Assembly (NCBI RefSeq): GCF_003545885.1
Contig: NZ_QHCT01000002.1
Span: 447,001 to 511,000, forward strand
DNA: 64,000 nt
DNA from: Leptospira stimsonii
Lineage (GTDB): Bacteria; Spirochaetota; Leptospiria; Leptospirales; Leptospiraceae
Reading direction: 5' to 3'
The notes beneath the pieces were generated by a model. The model did no database searches. It saw only the letters and a program-made list of their open reading frames with translations, and was not told the origin of the DNA. Positions 24,200-34,700 of the stretch are shown in pieces. Numbering within the stretch: the first letter of the stretch is position 1; each line of letters opens with the position of its first letter. A program made the translations under genes and the position numbers.

Positions 24200-24429
24200 T
24201 GGATTCTCTCAAATTCTAAAATTCGATTCCGTTTCGCTTTTTAAAAAATCCGTGCTAAATCGAGTCCGGATTCGGCGAAAGCGGAAGACCAAAACAAAAC
24301 GGCAAAATGATTTCAAAATCAATATATTTTTTGAATATTAGGATTATTTTTTATACGAAAAAGAATGGATTGAAAGGAAGCCTTATTTTTCCTATTTGTT
24401 AAGAATCGCACTTCGCGTCCGGGAGAAAA

Positions 24430-24780
24430 ATGCTCTACTTATTTTTCAAATACACACTGACTTCCCTTTTGATCGTGGCTATCTCTGAGGTCGCAAGGAG
24501 AAACGATAAACTCGCGGCCTTCATCGGATCTTTGCCGATGATTACGCTCCTAACGTTGATTTGGTTAAAACTGGAGGATTCGGATTCTTCCAAAATCGAA
24601 AATTACGCGTATTATACGTTCTGGTATGTGATCCCAAGTCTTCCGATGCTTTTCTTATTTCCAAGGATCCAGCAATCCATGGGTTTTTGGCCTGCGTTAG
24701 GAACGACCGTCGGATCCACGCTGATTCTCTATCTTGGCTTCGCGCTTGTTTTGAAAAAATTCGGAATCGATTTACTTTAG
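24430..24780 (+). CDS. DUF3147 family small membrane protein
   Basis: A 116-residue protein with four predicted helices: YFFKYTLTSLLIVAISEVA, LAAFIGSLPMITLLTLIWL, YAYYTFWYVIPSLPMLFLF and FWPALGTTVGSTLILYLGFA. The order, with ARRNDKLAAF in the first loop and a Pro-rich third helix, matches DUF3147 proteins. These are small inner-membrane proteins of unknown function. The start ATG follows GGGAG. It is a single gene with divergent neighbours. Confidence 0.85.
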   Translation: MLYLFFKYTLTSLLIVAISEVARRNDKLAAFIGSLPMITLLTLIWLKLEDSDSSKIENYAYYTFWYVIPSLPMLFLFPRIQQSMGFWPALGTTVGSTLILYLGFALVLKKFGIDLL

Positions 24781-25475
24781 AACTCTGGAAGAAAGCGACG
24801 GAGATGAAAGAGAAGGTGGAAAAAATTACAAATAGATGACGGCGTATGTCCAAGGTACCGAGCGGAATGTAAAATGGATTGGTTCAAAAGGAAGTCTGAC
24901 TTAAATTCGCAACGATTCTTATCGAAATTTGAAACAAAAATTCCAAAACTTTCGCTTCCGTTCTTCGAGGGACGAATTCTAATGATTTCGAAATTTGGCA
25001 TGAGAATCCAAAAAAATTGCTGTATCAAATTCTGGTTTTATCCGTCAATTGTCCCTGAGCGTAAAAAACTTTGAAAAAGACGAAAACGATTCTTCTCATC
25101 CTTCTGTTTCAAATTCTCGCGATCGTCTACGGAAGTATATTATATTTTATTTATATAACGGATCGTTTTCCGATTGCCTTCCTTCTTTTTGTTTCCCTTT
25201 CCTTGCGACAAATGTTCCCAATCAGTTAATTTTTTCTTTCCAGCTCGTCTTCTCCTGCTTTTCCCCAAAGACAAAAACACTTCTTTCCTAAATGTTCGCC
25301 TCTTCCGATTCACGATGAGGAACAATTGGTCTCCTATCTTGCAAACTTATAAACAAGGTATTCACCAATTATAAAAGAGGCGGTAATTTTTCTTTCTCTA
25401 CCGTATTCTTTTCTTCTAAGGAATCAGATTTTATTCTCAGGCACAGCCTGTTTTCCCAATTCGGAAGGAGGAAGA
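24781..25475. other. Intergenic region, one possible tiny gene inside
   Basis: About 700 bp with no normal gene. It contains a possible 52-codon membrane protein (listed separately). The region just before 25476 has a good ribosome-binding site, GGAGGAAG, for the FG-GAP lipoprotein gene. No repeat or terminator is obvious. Confidence 0.3.
25071..25229 (+). CDS. Possible 52-residue membrane protein, TTG start
   Basis: This frame starts at TTG 25071, directly after an in-frame stop, and ends at TAA 25227-25229. The translation has a basic N-terminus (MKKTKT), one long hydrophobic helix (ILLILLFQILAIVYGSILYF) and a second (FPIAFLLFVSLSL). This looks like a two-helix membrane protein. There is no strong ribosome-binding site, so it could be a remnant or chance; AT-rich DNA easily encodes hydrophobic residues. 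Confidence 0.3.
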   Translation: MKKTKTILLILLFQILAIVYGSILYFIYITDRFPIAFLLFVSLSLRQMFPIS

Positions 25476-27524
25476 ATGAAACTAGTATTTTGGGATCAAC
25501 CCGTTTCACGACTTTTGTTAGCAGTTCTTTCCTTTGGGATTCTTAGCGGTTTCCTTTCCGGTTGCTTACACAACGAGTCTTCGCAGGATACGCTCGTCTT
25601 ATTGGGAAATCCGATTTCGGATTCACTTCCAAACACGGAAAGTAGTAGCCCGATTCTTCCAAACGTTTCCTATTCCAACACTTCGCTTCTTTTTGTAAAA
25701 AATACTGCGATTCTTCCTGTCGTTCCGGTAGCCAACGGAAACCCGACCACATTCTCCATTTCTCCTTCTCTTCCCTCAGGATTGACTTGGAATTCAAGTA
25801 CAGGAGAAATCGCGGGCACACCGACAAGCGCGCAGAACTCCTCTTCCTACACAATTACGGCCTCCAACACAAACGGTTCGAATTCAACGACAATCGATAT
25901 TACGATTCAAGCCTTGGATTCGTTTTGGGGTGCCTATCTAAAAGCACCGAACGCAGAAAACATAGCTGGAAACGGAGATAGTTTTGGAATTAAGGTCGCC
26001 GTCTCCGGAGACACCATGGTAGTCGGAGCTCCGGGTGAGGATAGCAACCAAACAACGATCACAAACACTCCGGGACCGTTTTTATCTTCGATGACGGATA
26101 ATGATGGAGCCGCCAATTCCGGAGCCGTATATGTTTTTCGTAGAGTCGGCTCCAGCTGGGTTTTAGAAGCGTACCTCAAAGCACCGAACGCAGAAAGCCA
26201 AGACGCTTTCGGTACTAGCGTCGCTATCTCGGGGGATACGATCGTCGTTGGATCCAATTCTGAAGACAGTAACGTTAACACCGTGGTCAACGCTCCGAAC
26301 CCAGGTCTGACCCCGGTGGGAGACAACGATTCCGCTCCCAATTCAGGGGCCGCTTATGTGTTTCGTCGATCCGGAACCACCTGGGCCTGGGAAGCCTATT
26401 TAAAAGCGCCAAACTCGGGTTCCACGAATCAATTCGGAAACCTAGTGGCGATCTCGGGCGATACCATTGTCGTCTCCGCGATCTACGAAGATTCCGATCA
26501 GTCTTCAATCACGAATGCTCCTTCCACTTTCGTAAGCAATACGAATGCCACCGATTCGGGAGCGGCTTACGTTTATCAAAGAACGGGAAGCAACTGGGCA
26601 TTTCAATCCTACCTCAAAGCGCCTAACGCGGAAGCATTCGACAATTTTGGTTCAAGTCTTGCTATATCGGAGGATTCGAATACGATTGCGGTTGGCGCAA
26701 AAGGAGAACGGAGCAACCAGACGACGATATCCGATTCCTCGGATCCGAATCTGACTCCAACTGCGGATAATGATACGTTCCCACTCGGTTCGGGATCGGG
26801 TGCCGTCTATGTATTTACGAAGAGCGGAAGCAATTGGTCTTGGCAGGCCTATATCAAGTCGCCGAACAACGAGGCATCCGATCAATTCGGAATCAGCTTA
26901 TCTCTTTCCGGAAATCGAATCGTGGTCGGCGCGGCAGGCGAAGATAGCAGTCTAGGGACGATTCTCAACGCACCCGATCCAAGTTTAACTCCGGCCCTGG
27001 ACAATGATTCCGCCGCGAATTCGGGAGCCGCGTACGTATTTGTACGCTCCGGTACGACTTGGTCTTGGGAAGCCTACCTAAAGGCACCGAATGCAGAGAA
27101 TTTTTCCGCTAGCGGAGACGGATTCGGGACGACCGTTTCCATTCTCGGAGATATGATCGTCGTCGGTGCTACGGGAGAAGACAGCTCACTTCCTTCGTTA
27201 ATCAATTCTCCCTCCGCTTTCCCGACCGCGACGTCCGATAACGACGGAGCTTTGAACTCGGGAGCGGTTTATGTTTTTCATAGATCGAGCTCCGGCTGGA
27301 ACCTTCAGTCGTATATCAAGGCGCCGAACACGGAGAATGTGAGTGGAAGCGGTGACACCTTCGGAACAAGCATCGGAATTTCGAACGATTGTATCATCGT
27401 CGGTGCCAACGGAGAAGACAGTTCTCAAGCTCTGAATTTTTTTAATCCGAGCACTCCACCGAATGCCGCTTCCGATGACGATACGGCCCTCAACTCCGGA
27501 GCCGTTTATACGTTCGATCGTTAA
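25476..27524 (+). CDS. FG-GAP repeat lipoprotein with Ig-like domain
   Basis: A 682-residue lipoprotein whose lipobox is FLSGC (Cys 30). Residues ~60-145 are a putative Ig (He_PIG) domain (LPSGLTWNSSTGEIAGTP). From ~150 on there are about seven FG-GAP-type units of 60-80 residues: FG..VAISGDTIVVGA..EDS, an acidic loop often ending NDSA.NSGAAYVFRR, then W.WEAYLKAPN. Such units build a seven-bladed beta-propeller, and the Asp-rich loops may bind calcium. It ends SGAVYTFDR, which defines the expected end of the shortened paralogue at 3811-4938. A strong GGAGGAAG site precedes the ATG. Surface adhesion or matrix binding is possible, but not shown. Confidence 0.88.
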   Translation: MKLVFWDQPVSRLLLAVLSFGILSGFLSGCLHNESSQDTLVLLGNPISDSLPNTESSSPILPNVSYSNTSLLFVKNTAILPVVPVANGNPTTFSISPSLPSGLTWNSSTGEIAGTPTSAQNSSSYTITASNTNGSNSTTIDITIQALDSFWGAYLKAPNAENIAGNGDSFGIKVAVSGDTMVVGAPGEDSNQTTITNTPGPFLSSMTDNDGAANSGAVYVFRRVGSSWVLEAYLKAPNAESQDAFGTSVAISGDTIVVGSNSEDSNVNTVVNAPNPGLTPVGDNDSAPNSGAAYVFRRSGTTWAWEAYLKAPNSGSTNQFGNLVAISGDTIVVSAIYEDSDQSSITNAPSTFVSNTNATDSGAAYVYQRTGSNWAFQSYLKAPNAEAFDNFGSSLAISEDSNTIAVGAKGERSNQTTISDSSDPNLTPTADNDTFPLGSGSGAVYVFTKSGSNWSWQAYIKSPNNEASDQFGISLSLSGNRIVVGAAGEDSSLGTILNAPDPSLTPALDNDSAANSGAAYVFVRSGTTWSWEAYLKAPNAENFSASGDGFGTTVSILGDMIVVGATGEDSSLPSLINSPSAFPTATSDNDGALNSGAVYVFHRSSSGWNLQSYIKAPNTENVSGSGDTFGTSIGISNDCIIVGANGEDSSQALNFFNPSTPPNAASDDDTALNSGAVYTFDR

Positions 27525-27807
27525 GATGATAAGGGAATCGGAGATTTCCCGTTTCATCCTTCGTTCTCACGATTACGGTAAAGAGCAGAATTCGAAAATT
27601 CCAACGGCGTTCGTCGATAAGAGGCGATCAAACCGAAACACAAAAGAAAATCCGGAATATAGAATGTTTCATTCCACTTCGTTAAAAAATCTCCCTTGCT
27701 CGATCCGGCCGAACCCAAGCAAAGGAGCGGAGATGTAGGCTGTAAAATAATAACGAACATCGTTCTTTTTTTGCAACCTCCTCTGACAATCTGGCTCATA
27801 TTAGAAT

Positions 27808-28572
27808 ATGAAAGTAGCAAATTCCTCCCAAAACGACAAACGTTCTCCTAAAAAATACAAGGCTCCCGATGCGGAACCTGGCTTACATCCGGGAAGTTCG
27901 CATTTGGTTCGAAGAATTTTGGACAGATTCGGAAGATTCTACGGAAGTCTCTTTTACAAGACCGAAGTCCACGGACTTCACAACGTCCCCAAAGAAGGAA
28001 CCGTCCTCGTACTCGCCAAACACCAGAGAAACGATGATATTCCTTTGGGCCTTTCCAAAGCGCTCTACAAAGTCCGCTGGAGTATCTGGGCTGTGATGAA
28101 GGATTCTATGGCCGCACCGATCTTTTTTGACTTCTTTTTAAAATGTGGAGGAATTCCGTTGAATAGACTCGAACCCCGCAAAAGCAAAAAGGATCTTCTC
28201 TTTGCGAGAAAAGTATTATACAACGGTAATATGCTCGTGATCTTTCCCGAGCAGACCACAGTTCCGTATAAAATGGGAAGAGGAAGAGCCGGGGCGTTTC
28301 GGTTCATCGTCGGCAAACCGGAAGCCCCCCTTCCCGTTCTCTGCCTCGGATTGGACTACGAACCCAGAGGTTTTTTGAGAAGAACCAAACTTACGATTCG
28401 AATCGGAGAATTGAAACACCTGCATCCGAATCAGGATCCGGAAGAATTTTTACACGAACGTATGCACGATATTGCAAGTCTTACAAATCTCACCTACCCG
28501 TTTACTTACAAAAAGGGTGCGAGCGATAGTTACGAAGAATCAGAATCCAACGTGGTAGGTTCCGCATTATGA
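27808..28572 (+). CDS. 1-acyl-glycerol-3-phosphate acyltransferase family (PlsC-like)
   Basis: A 254-residue acyltransferase. The catalytic HX4D motif is KHQRNDDIP (His72, Asp77). Block III is ILFPEQTT-like (VIFPEQTTVPYKMGRGRAG), where the usual EGTRS becomes EQTT. The GGIPLNR segment (block II) is present. No strong transmembrane helix is seen, so it is probably membrane-associated. The family transfers acyl chains to glycerophospholipids. Its stop overlaps the start of the patatin gene (ATGA at 28569-28572), so synthesis of an acyltransferase and a phospholipase is coupled, suggesting phospholipid remodelling. The C-terminal tail is Ser/Glu-rich. Confidence 0.88.
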   Translation: MKVANSSQNDKRSPKKYKAPDAEPGLHPGSSHLVRRILDRFGRFYGSLFYKTEVHGLHNVPKEGTVLVLAKHQRNDDIPLGLSKALYKVRWSIWAVMKDSMAAPIFFDFFLKCGGIPLNRLEPRKSKKDLLFARKVLYNGNMLVIFPEQTTVPYKMGRGRAGAFRFIVGKPEAPLPVLCLGLDYEPRGFLRRTKLTIRIGELKHLHPNQDPEEFLHERMHDIASLTNLTYPFTYKKGASDSYEESESNVVGSAL

Positions 28573-29567
28573 GAATCCCTCTCGCAAAAGGAAACAAACG
28601 CGCCCTTCTTGTGGAAGGCGGAGGAATGAAAGGCGCCTTCGCAGGAGGAGCATTACATTCTTTGCATACGATTCTTTCTCCGAAATACTTCGACCTCGTC
28701 GTTGCGGTTTCCTCCGGGGCATGTTCTGCGGCGTATTACGTCACGATGCCGAAACCGGAGCCGGAAAAAAGTTTAAAAACTCTTGCAATTTGGTATTTTG
28801 AATTGGCGGGTCGAAAACTTATCTCGCCGTTTCATCCCTTCCAAGGAAAAACATTCTTAGATCAAGAATATCTCGTAGACGATCTTTTCGGACAAAAATA
28901 TCCGCTTCCAGCCGAGAACTTTGAAAAATTCGGTCTCCCTGAATTCAGGATCGCCGTGAGCAATCTTCATACGAGAAGTATCGAATACGTTCGTGCGACT
29001 ACGACAAACATATTCGATCTTTTGAAAGCGGCGACCTCGCTTCCTATTGCGACAAGAGGACGGCACAAAGTGGACGGAACCCTCTATTCGGACGCCGCGG
29101 TTCTCAATCCACTTCCTTTGGAAGATTTGATCGAAGCGGGATACAAAGACATTACGGTTGTCTTAAATTCTCCGGTTGAAAAAGTTTCTCCTCCCTTCGG
29201 ATTTTTTACGAGTTTTCTTTCCTTTCCAAAGGACTGGAAGATGGCTCGATTGATGAGCCGTTGGCACCATCATCATTTCAACGTTGCAAGAGAAGTCGCT
29301 CAAAAACCTCCAAAGGGAGTTCAGATTCATATGATCTCACCGGAAAACCAACTCCCGGTGACTCTCGTGACCACGAACGGATCCAAACTCAAGGAAACAG
29401 TGGACTTAGGAATGAAGAAGGGAGAAGAAATCGGAACCTTTCTTTTGAAAAAGTTTAGTAAGAAACCGTTTTCCGATAAGAACCAAGGCGAAAAAAAAAT
29501 CGGAAAAGCAACTCAATCGAATTCTCCAAAAAGCAAATCTTCGTCGAAGAAAAAAAACCATTCTTGA
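28569..29567 (+). CDS. Patatin-like phospholipase
   Basis: A 332-residue protein. The oxyanion-hole motif is EGGGMKGAFAGGAL (about residues 16-29). The nucleophile elbow reads AVSSGA with Ser48, where the usual first Gly of GxSxG is Ala. The catalytic Asp region is YSDAAVLNPLP, with DAA in place of DGG/DGA. This fits the YjjU/RssA-like bacterial branch. It likely hydrolyses acyl chains from phospholipids. The last ~40 residues are Lys/Ser-rich and low complexity (KSKSSSKKKNHS). It overlaps the PlsC-like gene by 4 bp. Confidence 0.87.
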   Translation: MRIPLAKGNKRALLVEGGGMKGAFAGGALHSLHTILSPKYFDLVVAVSSGACSAAYYVTMPKPEPEKSLKTLAIWYFELAGRKLISPFHPFQGKTFLDQEYLVDDLFGQKYPLPAENFEKFGLPEFRIAVSNLHTRSIEYVRATTTNIFDLLKAATSLPIATRGRHKVDGTLYSDAAVLNPLPLEDLIEAGYKDITVVLNSPVEKVSPPFGFFTSFLSFPKDWKMARLMSRWHHHHFNVAREVAQKPPKGVQIHMISPENQLPVTLVTTNGSKLKETVDLGMKKGEEIGTFLLKKFSKKPFSDKNQGEKKIGKATQSNSPKSKSSSKKKNHS

Positions 29568-30052
29568 GAAACGATACTGCGATCGATACAAACGGTCGCG
29601 GTTTCTTCTTCCTTCGCTTCTCTCTTTGTTTCAAACGGGCCGCACAACAACCTTCGTTCGAATTCGAATGTTTCCGCGGCCAAGCGGTCCTCTTAATATG
29701 AATCATAGAATGTATTCACGTTATCCGAAACCGCTATATTCTCGGATCCTTGCGTTCCGTTTTCCGGTTCCCGGCTTTTTTTGGAAATGGACGAATGAGT
29801 CGTAACTTTTTTGTAAGATCGTTGTAATTCTTTCCAATCATTTTCAGGAACAAAGACGAACTTCTTTACGCTCCGACATTTTGGCCACTTTGGTCGGAAT
29901 CGCCCGATTCCTCCCTCCGGCCGCGTGATTCTATTTAGCAATTTTGTTCATAGAAGTAACAAAACAACGATCCGTTTGTAGAAAAGGAACGTAGGAGATT
30001 TCCGATTTCGGGAAGAAATATCGGTCCCAAAATCGGAAACCTTCCTAAATTC
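29568..30052. other. Intergenic region, no confident gene
   Basis: About 485 bp between the patatin gene (plus) and the DoxX gene (minus), which converge. A minus-strand frame at 29693-29941 (82 codons, with KKVTTHSSISKKSREPENG) is the only candidate; it lacks a clear ribosome-binding site. No terminator is obvious. Confidence 0.3.
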
Positions 30053-30496
30053 TCACTTGATCTTTTCGCTGATCAGAGCGTCCAAAGACAAGGCTCCACC
30101 ACCTCCGATCAGAAGCGCGAATGCCATCGCGATCGCGAGAATATGATATTCGAATCCTTCTCCAGCTTGCGTGTTGAACCAATTCATAAAGAATCCATTG
30201 TCCCGAACAAAAATGGCCGCGCCGATCATCGTAAGCGCGATTCCGAACGCGGAAAGTTTTGTGGCAAATCCCAAGATCAAACCGAGCGCTCCAAAAGATT
30301 CCGCTAAGATGACGAGGAATGCGATCACCGATGGAATTCCCTGTGACTGGAAAAAACCCATCGTTGCACTCAATCCGAAACCTCCGAACCATCCGAATAA
30401 TTTTTGAAGTCCGTGCGGAAGCATTACCAGTCCGAGTGCAATTCTTACGAAAGTTAAGATCCAGCTCGATTCCGTTTGAAAGAACTTTTCGATCAT
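30053..30496 (-). CDS. DoxX family membrane protein
   Basis: A 147-residue protein with four hydrophobic helices. DoxX signatures are VRIALGLVMLPHGLQKLFGWFGG at the N-terminus, then FLVILAESFGALGLILGFATKLSAFGIALTMIGA, and HILAIAMAFALLIGGGGALSLD. The family is linked to quinone or thiol redox and oxidative-stress membrane complexes, though many members are uncharacterised. The ribosome-binding site AAGGAGA precedes ATG 30496. It is 70 bp downstream of an AraC-type regulator on the same strand and may be its target or co-transcribed. Confidence 0.9.
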   Translation of the reverse strand: MIEKFFQTESSWILTFVRIALGLVMLPHGLQKLFGWFGGFGLSATMGFFQSQGIPSVIAFLVILAESFGALGLILGFATKLSAFGIALTMIGAAIFVRDNGFFMNWFNTQAGEGFEYHILAIAMAFALLIGGGGALSLDALISEKIK

Positions 30497-30566
30497 TTCA
30501 ATCTCCTTTAATATAAGGAAACTATAGAAAATGAAAACGAAAATGTAAATGGACGGATTCTATATT

Positions 30567-31439
30567 TTATGGTGTTTTTCGTCCGGAGTCGCGGAATCTT
30601 TCGGGAGAAGTTCCGGTTTGAGATTTGAAATAACGGCTGAAATACGCGTTATCGGTAAAACCCAATTCCCATGAGATTTGTGTAATATTCAAATTCGAAT
30701 GTAAAAGCAGACGTTTGATTTCCAGGGTGATTCGTTCGTGAATCACAGACTTCGCGGACTTTCCCAATTCTTCGTGGCAGATTCGATTGAGAGTGTTCGG
30801 AGCGATACCGATCCTTCTCGAATAATAGGATGTATTTCTTTCCTTTAAAAAATTTTCTTCCAAGAGTTTTTGAAAGGCGACGATTGTGGAATCGGGAAGA
30901 AGCTCACACGCCTGTTGCAAATCATATTCTTTTTTTGCCTGTAAAAGAATGACTTGCGCCAAAATCAAAAGCATCTTTTTTTCAGAACGAAAATCCTTCT
31001 CTTCAATCAATCGTTCAAAATCGGATTTCAATCGCGGTGTATCTTCGATTTGAATTTTCGGAGAACTCTGCGCAAACTGAAAGAACGGATATTCCCTGAG
31101 TGCCGAAGGGTTTTCGCCTTGGTCCGAAAAAAAATCGGAAGAGATTTTGAGTGCAAATCCTCGTACCGGTTTTGTGAATTTCCAAGAATGAACCTGACCG
31201 GGTTTTAAAAAGAAAAGCGCATTGGATTGGATTGTGTATTCTTGAAAGTCGATCGTATGTGTCCCATCTCCCTCTAAGAAAAAGAAAAGGGCGAAATAGG
31301 TATGTCTGTGAGAACTATCGTATTCGCGAAAGCTCGGAGGCAAATCTTCCAGGCGCCCCGCATAAAAAAGGGGTTCTACCTTCTCTTCGATTACATCGGA
31401 AAGATGAAGAAGCGGAGGAATAGGATCGACCTTTGACAT
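30567..31439 (-). CDS. AraC-family transcriptional regulator
   Basis: A 290-residue regulator. Residues ~20-130 form a cupin-like sensing domain (HRHTYFALFFFLEGDGTHTIDF, LFFLKPGQVHSWKF). Residues ~190-287 carry the double helix-turn-helix of AraC/XylS: IGIAPNTLNRICHEELGKS, then ITQISWELGFTDNAYFSRYFK and TGTSPERFR, which is the family signature. It binds DNA as activator or repressor, with the cupin sensing a small molecule. It lies directly upstream of doxX on the same strand and is divergent from the large hybrid kinase. Promoters for both directions should lie in 31440-31765. Confidence 0.92.
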   Translation of the reverse strand: MSKVDPIPPLLHLSDVIEEKVEPLFYAGRLEDLPPSFREYDSSHRHTYFALFFFLEGDGTHTIDFQEYTIQSNALFFLKPGQVHSWKFTKPVRGFALKISSDFFSDQGENPSALREYPFFQFAQSSPKIQIEDTPRLKSDFERLIEEKDFRSEKKMLLILAQVILLQAKKEYDLQQACELLPDSTIVAFQKLLEENFLKERNTSYYSRRIGIAPNTLNRICHEELGKSAKSVIHERITLEIKRLLLHSNLNITQISWELGFTDNAYFSRYFKSQTGTSPERFRDSGRKTP

Positions 31440-31765
31440 TCTGTTTCCAAGGAAAGAAGAATCTCGAAAAAATGCAATCCGGAAGAATGTGGAACTTTCT
31501 TTTTCAGAACGGCATTCCCAAGACGAAACCGTCGGTCTTGGAAGAAAATGAAATCCTTGTTGCTCCTAGAGGTTCTTCGAGTCGCTTCTACATCCGTTCC
31601 TTCTCCCTCGAACGAGTGGCGTTTCGAAATCAAATACGGCTAAATTCCAGTTCGCTCTAGCATTCTAATACGAAATCGAAAGCATCCTTCGTTTCGAATC
31701 CGGAATTATGACCAAAAAAAAGAAAATGGTTTCCCGATTCCGATTCCTTCGATAAGACAATCCTT
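31440..31765. other. Divergent promoter region, AraC regulator / hybrid kinase
   Basis: 326 bp between divergent genes. Short frames of about 65-80 codons exist on both strands here but overlap each other and have no protein character. No palindrome or terminator stands out. The promoter of the hybrid kinase gene must lie here. Confidence 0.3.
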
Positions 31766-34700
31766 ATGTTTGCCACGAAGAATGGATCGAGAAAAATCAT
31801 TCGATTATCGATTTTATTCTTTTTAACGTTCACGTTCTGTGAACGGATTCTCATCCCAAAAAAACCTCCCCAAGTCTTTCATGGAATTTTAGACCTGAGG
31901 TCGAACTGGGACTTCGTTTCTCAAGGTCACTTGAGTCTGGACGGTGAATGGGAATTTTTTTGGAATCAACTTTCGAACACAACACGAACGGAAACAAACG
32001 ATAAGAATGGTTTGCAAACGGGGGACTTCGTTAACGTTCCGGATTCTTGGACCAACTACTCCAAGGAAGGAAAAAATTATCCCGGCTTCGGTTATGCGAC
32101 CTACCGAATGCGCGTTCTACTCAATGAACCGCAAGACGACCTGGCGATTAAGATGTTGGAAGCGGCAACGGCTTACAACCTTTATGTGAACGGAGTAAAG
32201 GTTCTATCCAGCGGAACAGTGGGAATCTCTCCGGAAACAAGTAGCCCCTTGTATCGTCCCGGAGTAAGCGGACCGATCCGTTTAGAGAAAGAAAACGAAA
32301 TCGTACTGGAAGTTTCCAACTACGCGCACTCGAAAGCCGGAGTCTGGGCAACGGTGTTACTTGGTCCACGGAAGGAATTGTTCACTCTTCGCGAAAGAAC
32401 CATTTGGTTGGATCTCTTTATCACAGGCGGCTTGTTTATCGGAGTCTTATATCATTTTAGTCTTTTTTCGCTTTTGCGTCGAGAACTCTCCCATTTTTAC
32501 TTTGCCTTGATCGGTCTCGTCGCGATTCTTAGAATCGTACTTACGGGGGAACGTCTTCTATTCACTCTGTTCCCGAACTTTGATTTCAATCTTAGCTATC
32601 GGCTCGAGTTACTTTCCGTTTATATAGGCGGATTTATCTTAGCGCTTTTCTTACGTTCCATGTTCCCGAACGAGTTTCATAAAAAGGCCGCCGCCTTCTT
32701 TGGTACCGTTTTTTCGATCTTATCCTTGATCGTTCTGTTTACGGATCTTTCGTTTTACTCGAGAACCCTTCCCGTCTTTAGCCTTTTCGTTTTTATAGAA
32801 TGTTTCTATATGGTTTTTGTTCTGATCCAAGCGATCCGAAACGAACGAGTAGGAGCTTGGATCGGATTCTCCATTTGTATCCTTCTTTTTTTGATCGTCA
32901 TCAACGATCTCCTTTATGCAAATATGGTCATCAATACTTCCTATTTTATTTCTTACGGAATCTCTCTCTTTTTTATCGCACAGGCTTTTATCATCTCCAA
33001 ACAATTCGCGATCTCTTATCATCTATCTCAAAAACTCAGCGCGGATTTGCAGAACTCTAACGTTCGATTGATTTCCTTGGACAAACTCAAAGACGAATTC
33101 CTCGCGACAACTTCCCACGAGCTTCGAACTCCGCTCCAGGGAATCATCGGTATCGCTGATTCCCTGAGAAGAGGAGCCGGAGGCGACCTTTCTCCGTTCA
33201 TAGAAAGACAATTGGGAATGATCGTTTCCAGCGGAGAAAGGCTTTCGAGTTTGGTAAACGACATACAGGATTTTTCGAAGCTCAAACACAGCGATCTCAA
33301 TTTGAGAAGAATTCCCGTAGACAGCAAACAGGCCGCAGATTTTACCTTGGAGTTAAACCGTGTCGGAGTGGATCCTTCCAAAACGATTTTGTTAAACGAA
33401 ATCGAACCGAATTTCCCTCCTCTTTTAGCGGATGAAAATCGACTCCAACAGATTCTCCAAAACCTAGTCGGAAACGCCATTAAATTTACGGAGAAAGGTA
33501 AAATCGTCGTGAGCGCGAGAAGGATCGACGAAGAGACTGCGGAAATCAGCGTAACGGACACTGGCATCGGAATTCCGGAAGATCAACAAAAAAGAATATT
33601 CGAATTCTTTGAAAGAGTTCATTCCGGAGATGCAGGAAACGCGGGAGGAACCGGACTCGGACTTACGATCAGCCGCGCGCTCGTCGCATTACACGGCGGA
33701 GAATTGAACGTCGAATCCGTTCCAGGAAAAGGTTCTCGATTTTACTTCACGATTCCGATTTGTAAGGACATACAGGATTCTCAAATAAAAAAATCCGAGA
33801 AAGAGTCCGATCTCTATTCAAGGTCAAACGATTCGTTGCAACCGAATCATCAGGAAAGGGAAAAGAAACTCGTAGAAAACGATAAAATTCGTATCCTCGT
33901 CGTGGACGACGAACCGGTAAACTTGGAAGTGATCCAAAATTATTTATCCCTCAGAAATATGGAATGTCTCGTGGTTCAAAGCGGAATCGACGCTTTAGAA
34001 CTTCTTAAAAAAGATTCGGACTTTCAAGCGGTAATCTTGGACGTGATGATGCCTCGCCTTTCCGGATTGGAAGTTGCAAGAGAAATTCGAACTCGTTGGA
34101 GTCCGATCGAGTTACCGATTCTCATGGTCTCGGCAAAAAATCGAGATAACGATCTGATCGCCGCGCTCAACGCAGGCGCGAACGACTACTTAGTAAAACC
34201 TTTCGACTTCGAACAACTGATGAACCGAGTCAACAATTTACTCGAACTGGTCCAGGGTCACAAAGACAGGCTCTTACAAGAAAGCGAAAAACGAGAAGCG
34301 ATTCAACAAGTAAGACAAAAAATCAACATCGATCTTCACGATCACTTAGGGGCGAAACTGATCGATCTCAAATTTCTTTCCGAAGAACTTCTGAGCGGAA
34401 CGATCGAACCGAATCGAAACCTCTTCGAAAAAATCCAAGGGACCGTAAATCAATCGATCGGAATGTTACGCGAACAAATGCTCAAGATCGAGGATCTCAA
34501 TCTTGTCTCGGAAAATTTTATCACCGGCGTTAACCTTGTCCTTCTCAGACGTTATTCGGACGCGGGAAGAGAAATCGAATTTCAATACAACGACGAACTC
34601 TTAGAGATTTTTGATTCCTATAAAGACGAAGCGAGTCTTATGGAATTTTTCGGAATTATCAACGAAGTCACCAACAACGATTTAAAATACGGAAAGGGAG

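Noticed and set aside
29693..29941. 82-codon minus-strand frame
   Set aside because: No clear start signal or family; kept only as a note in the intergenic entry.
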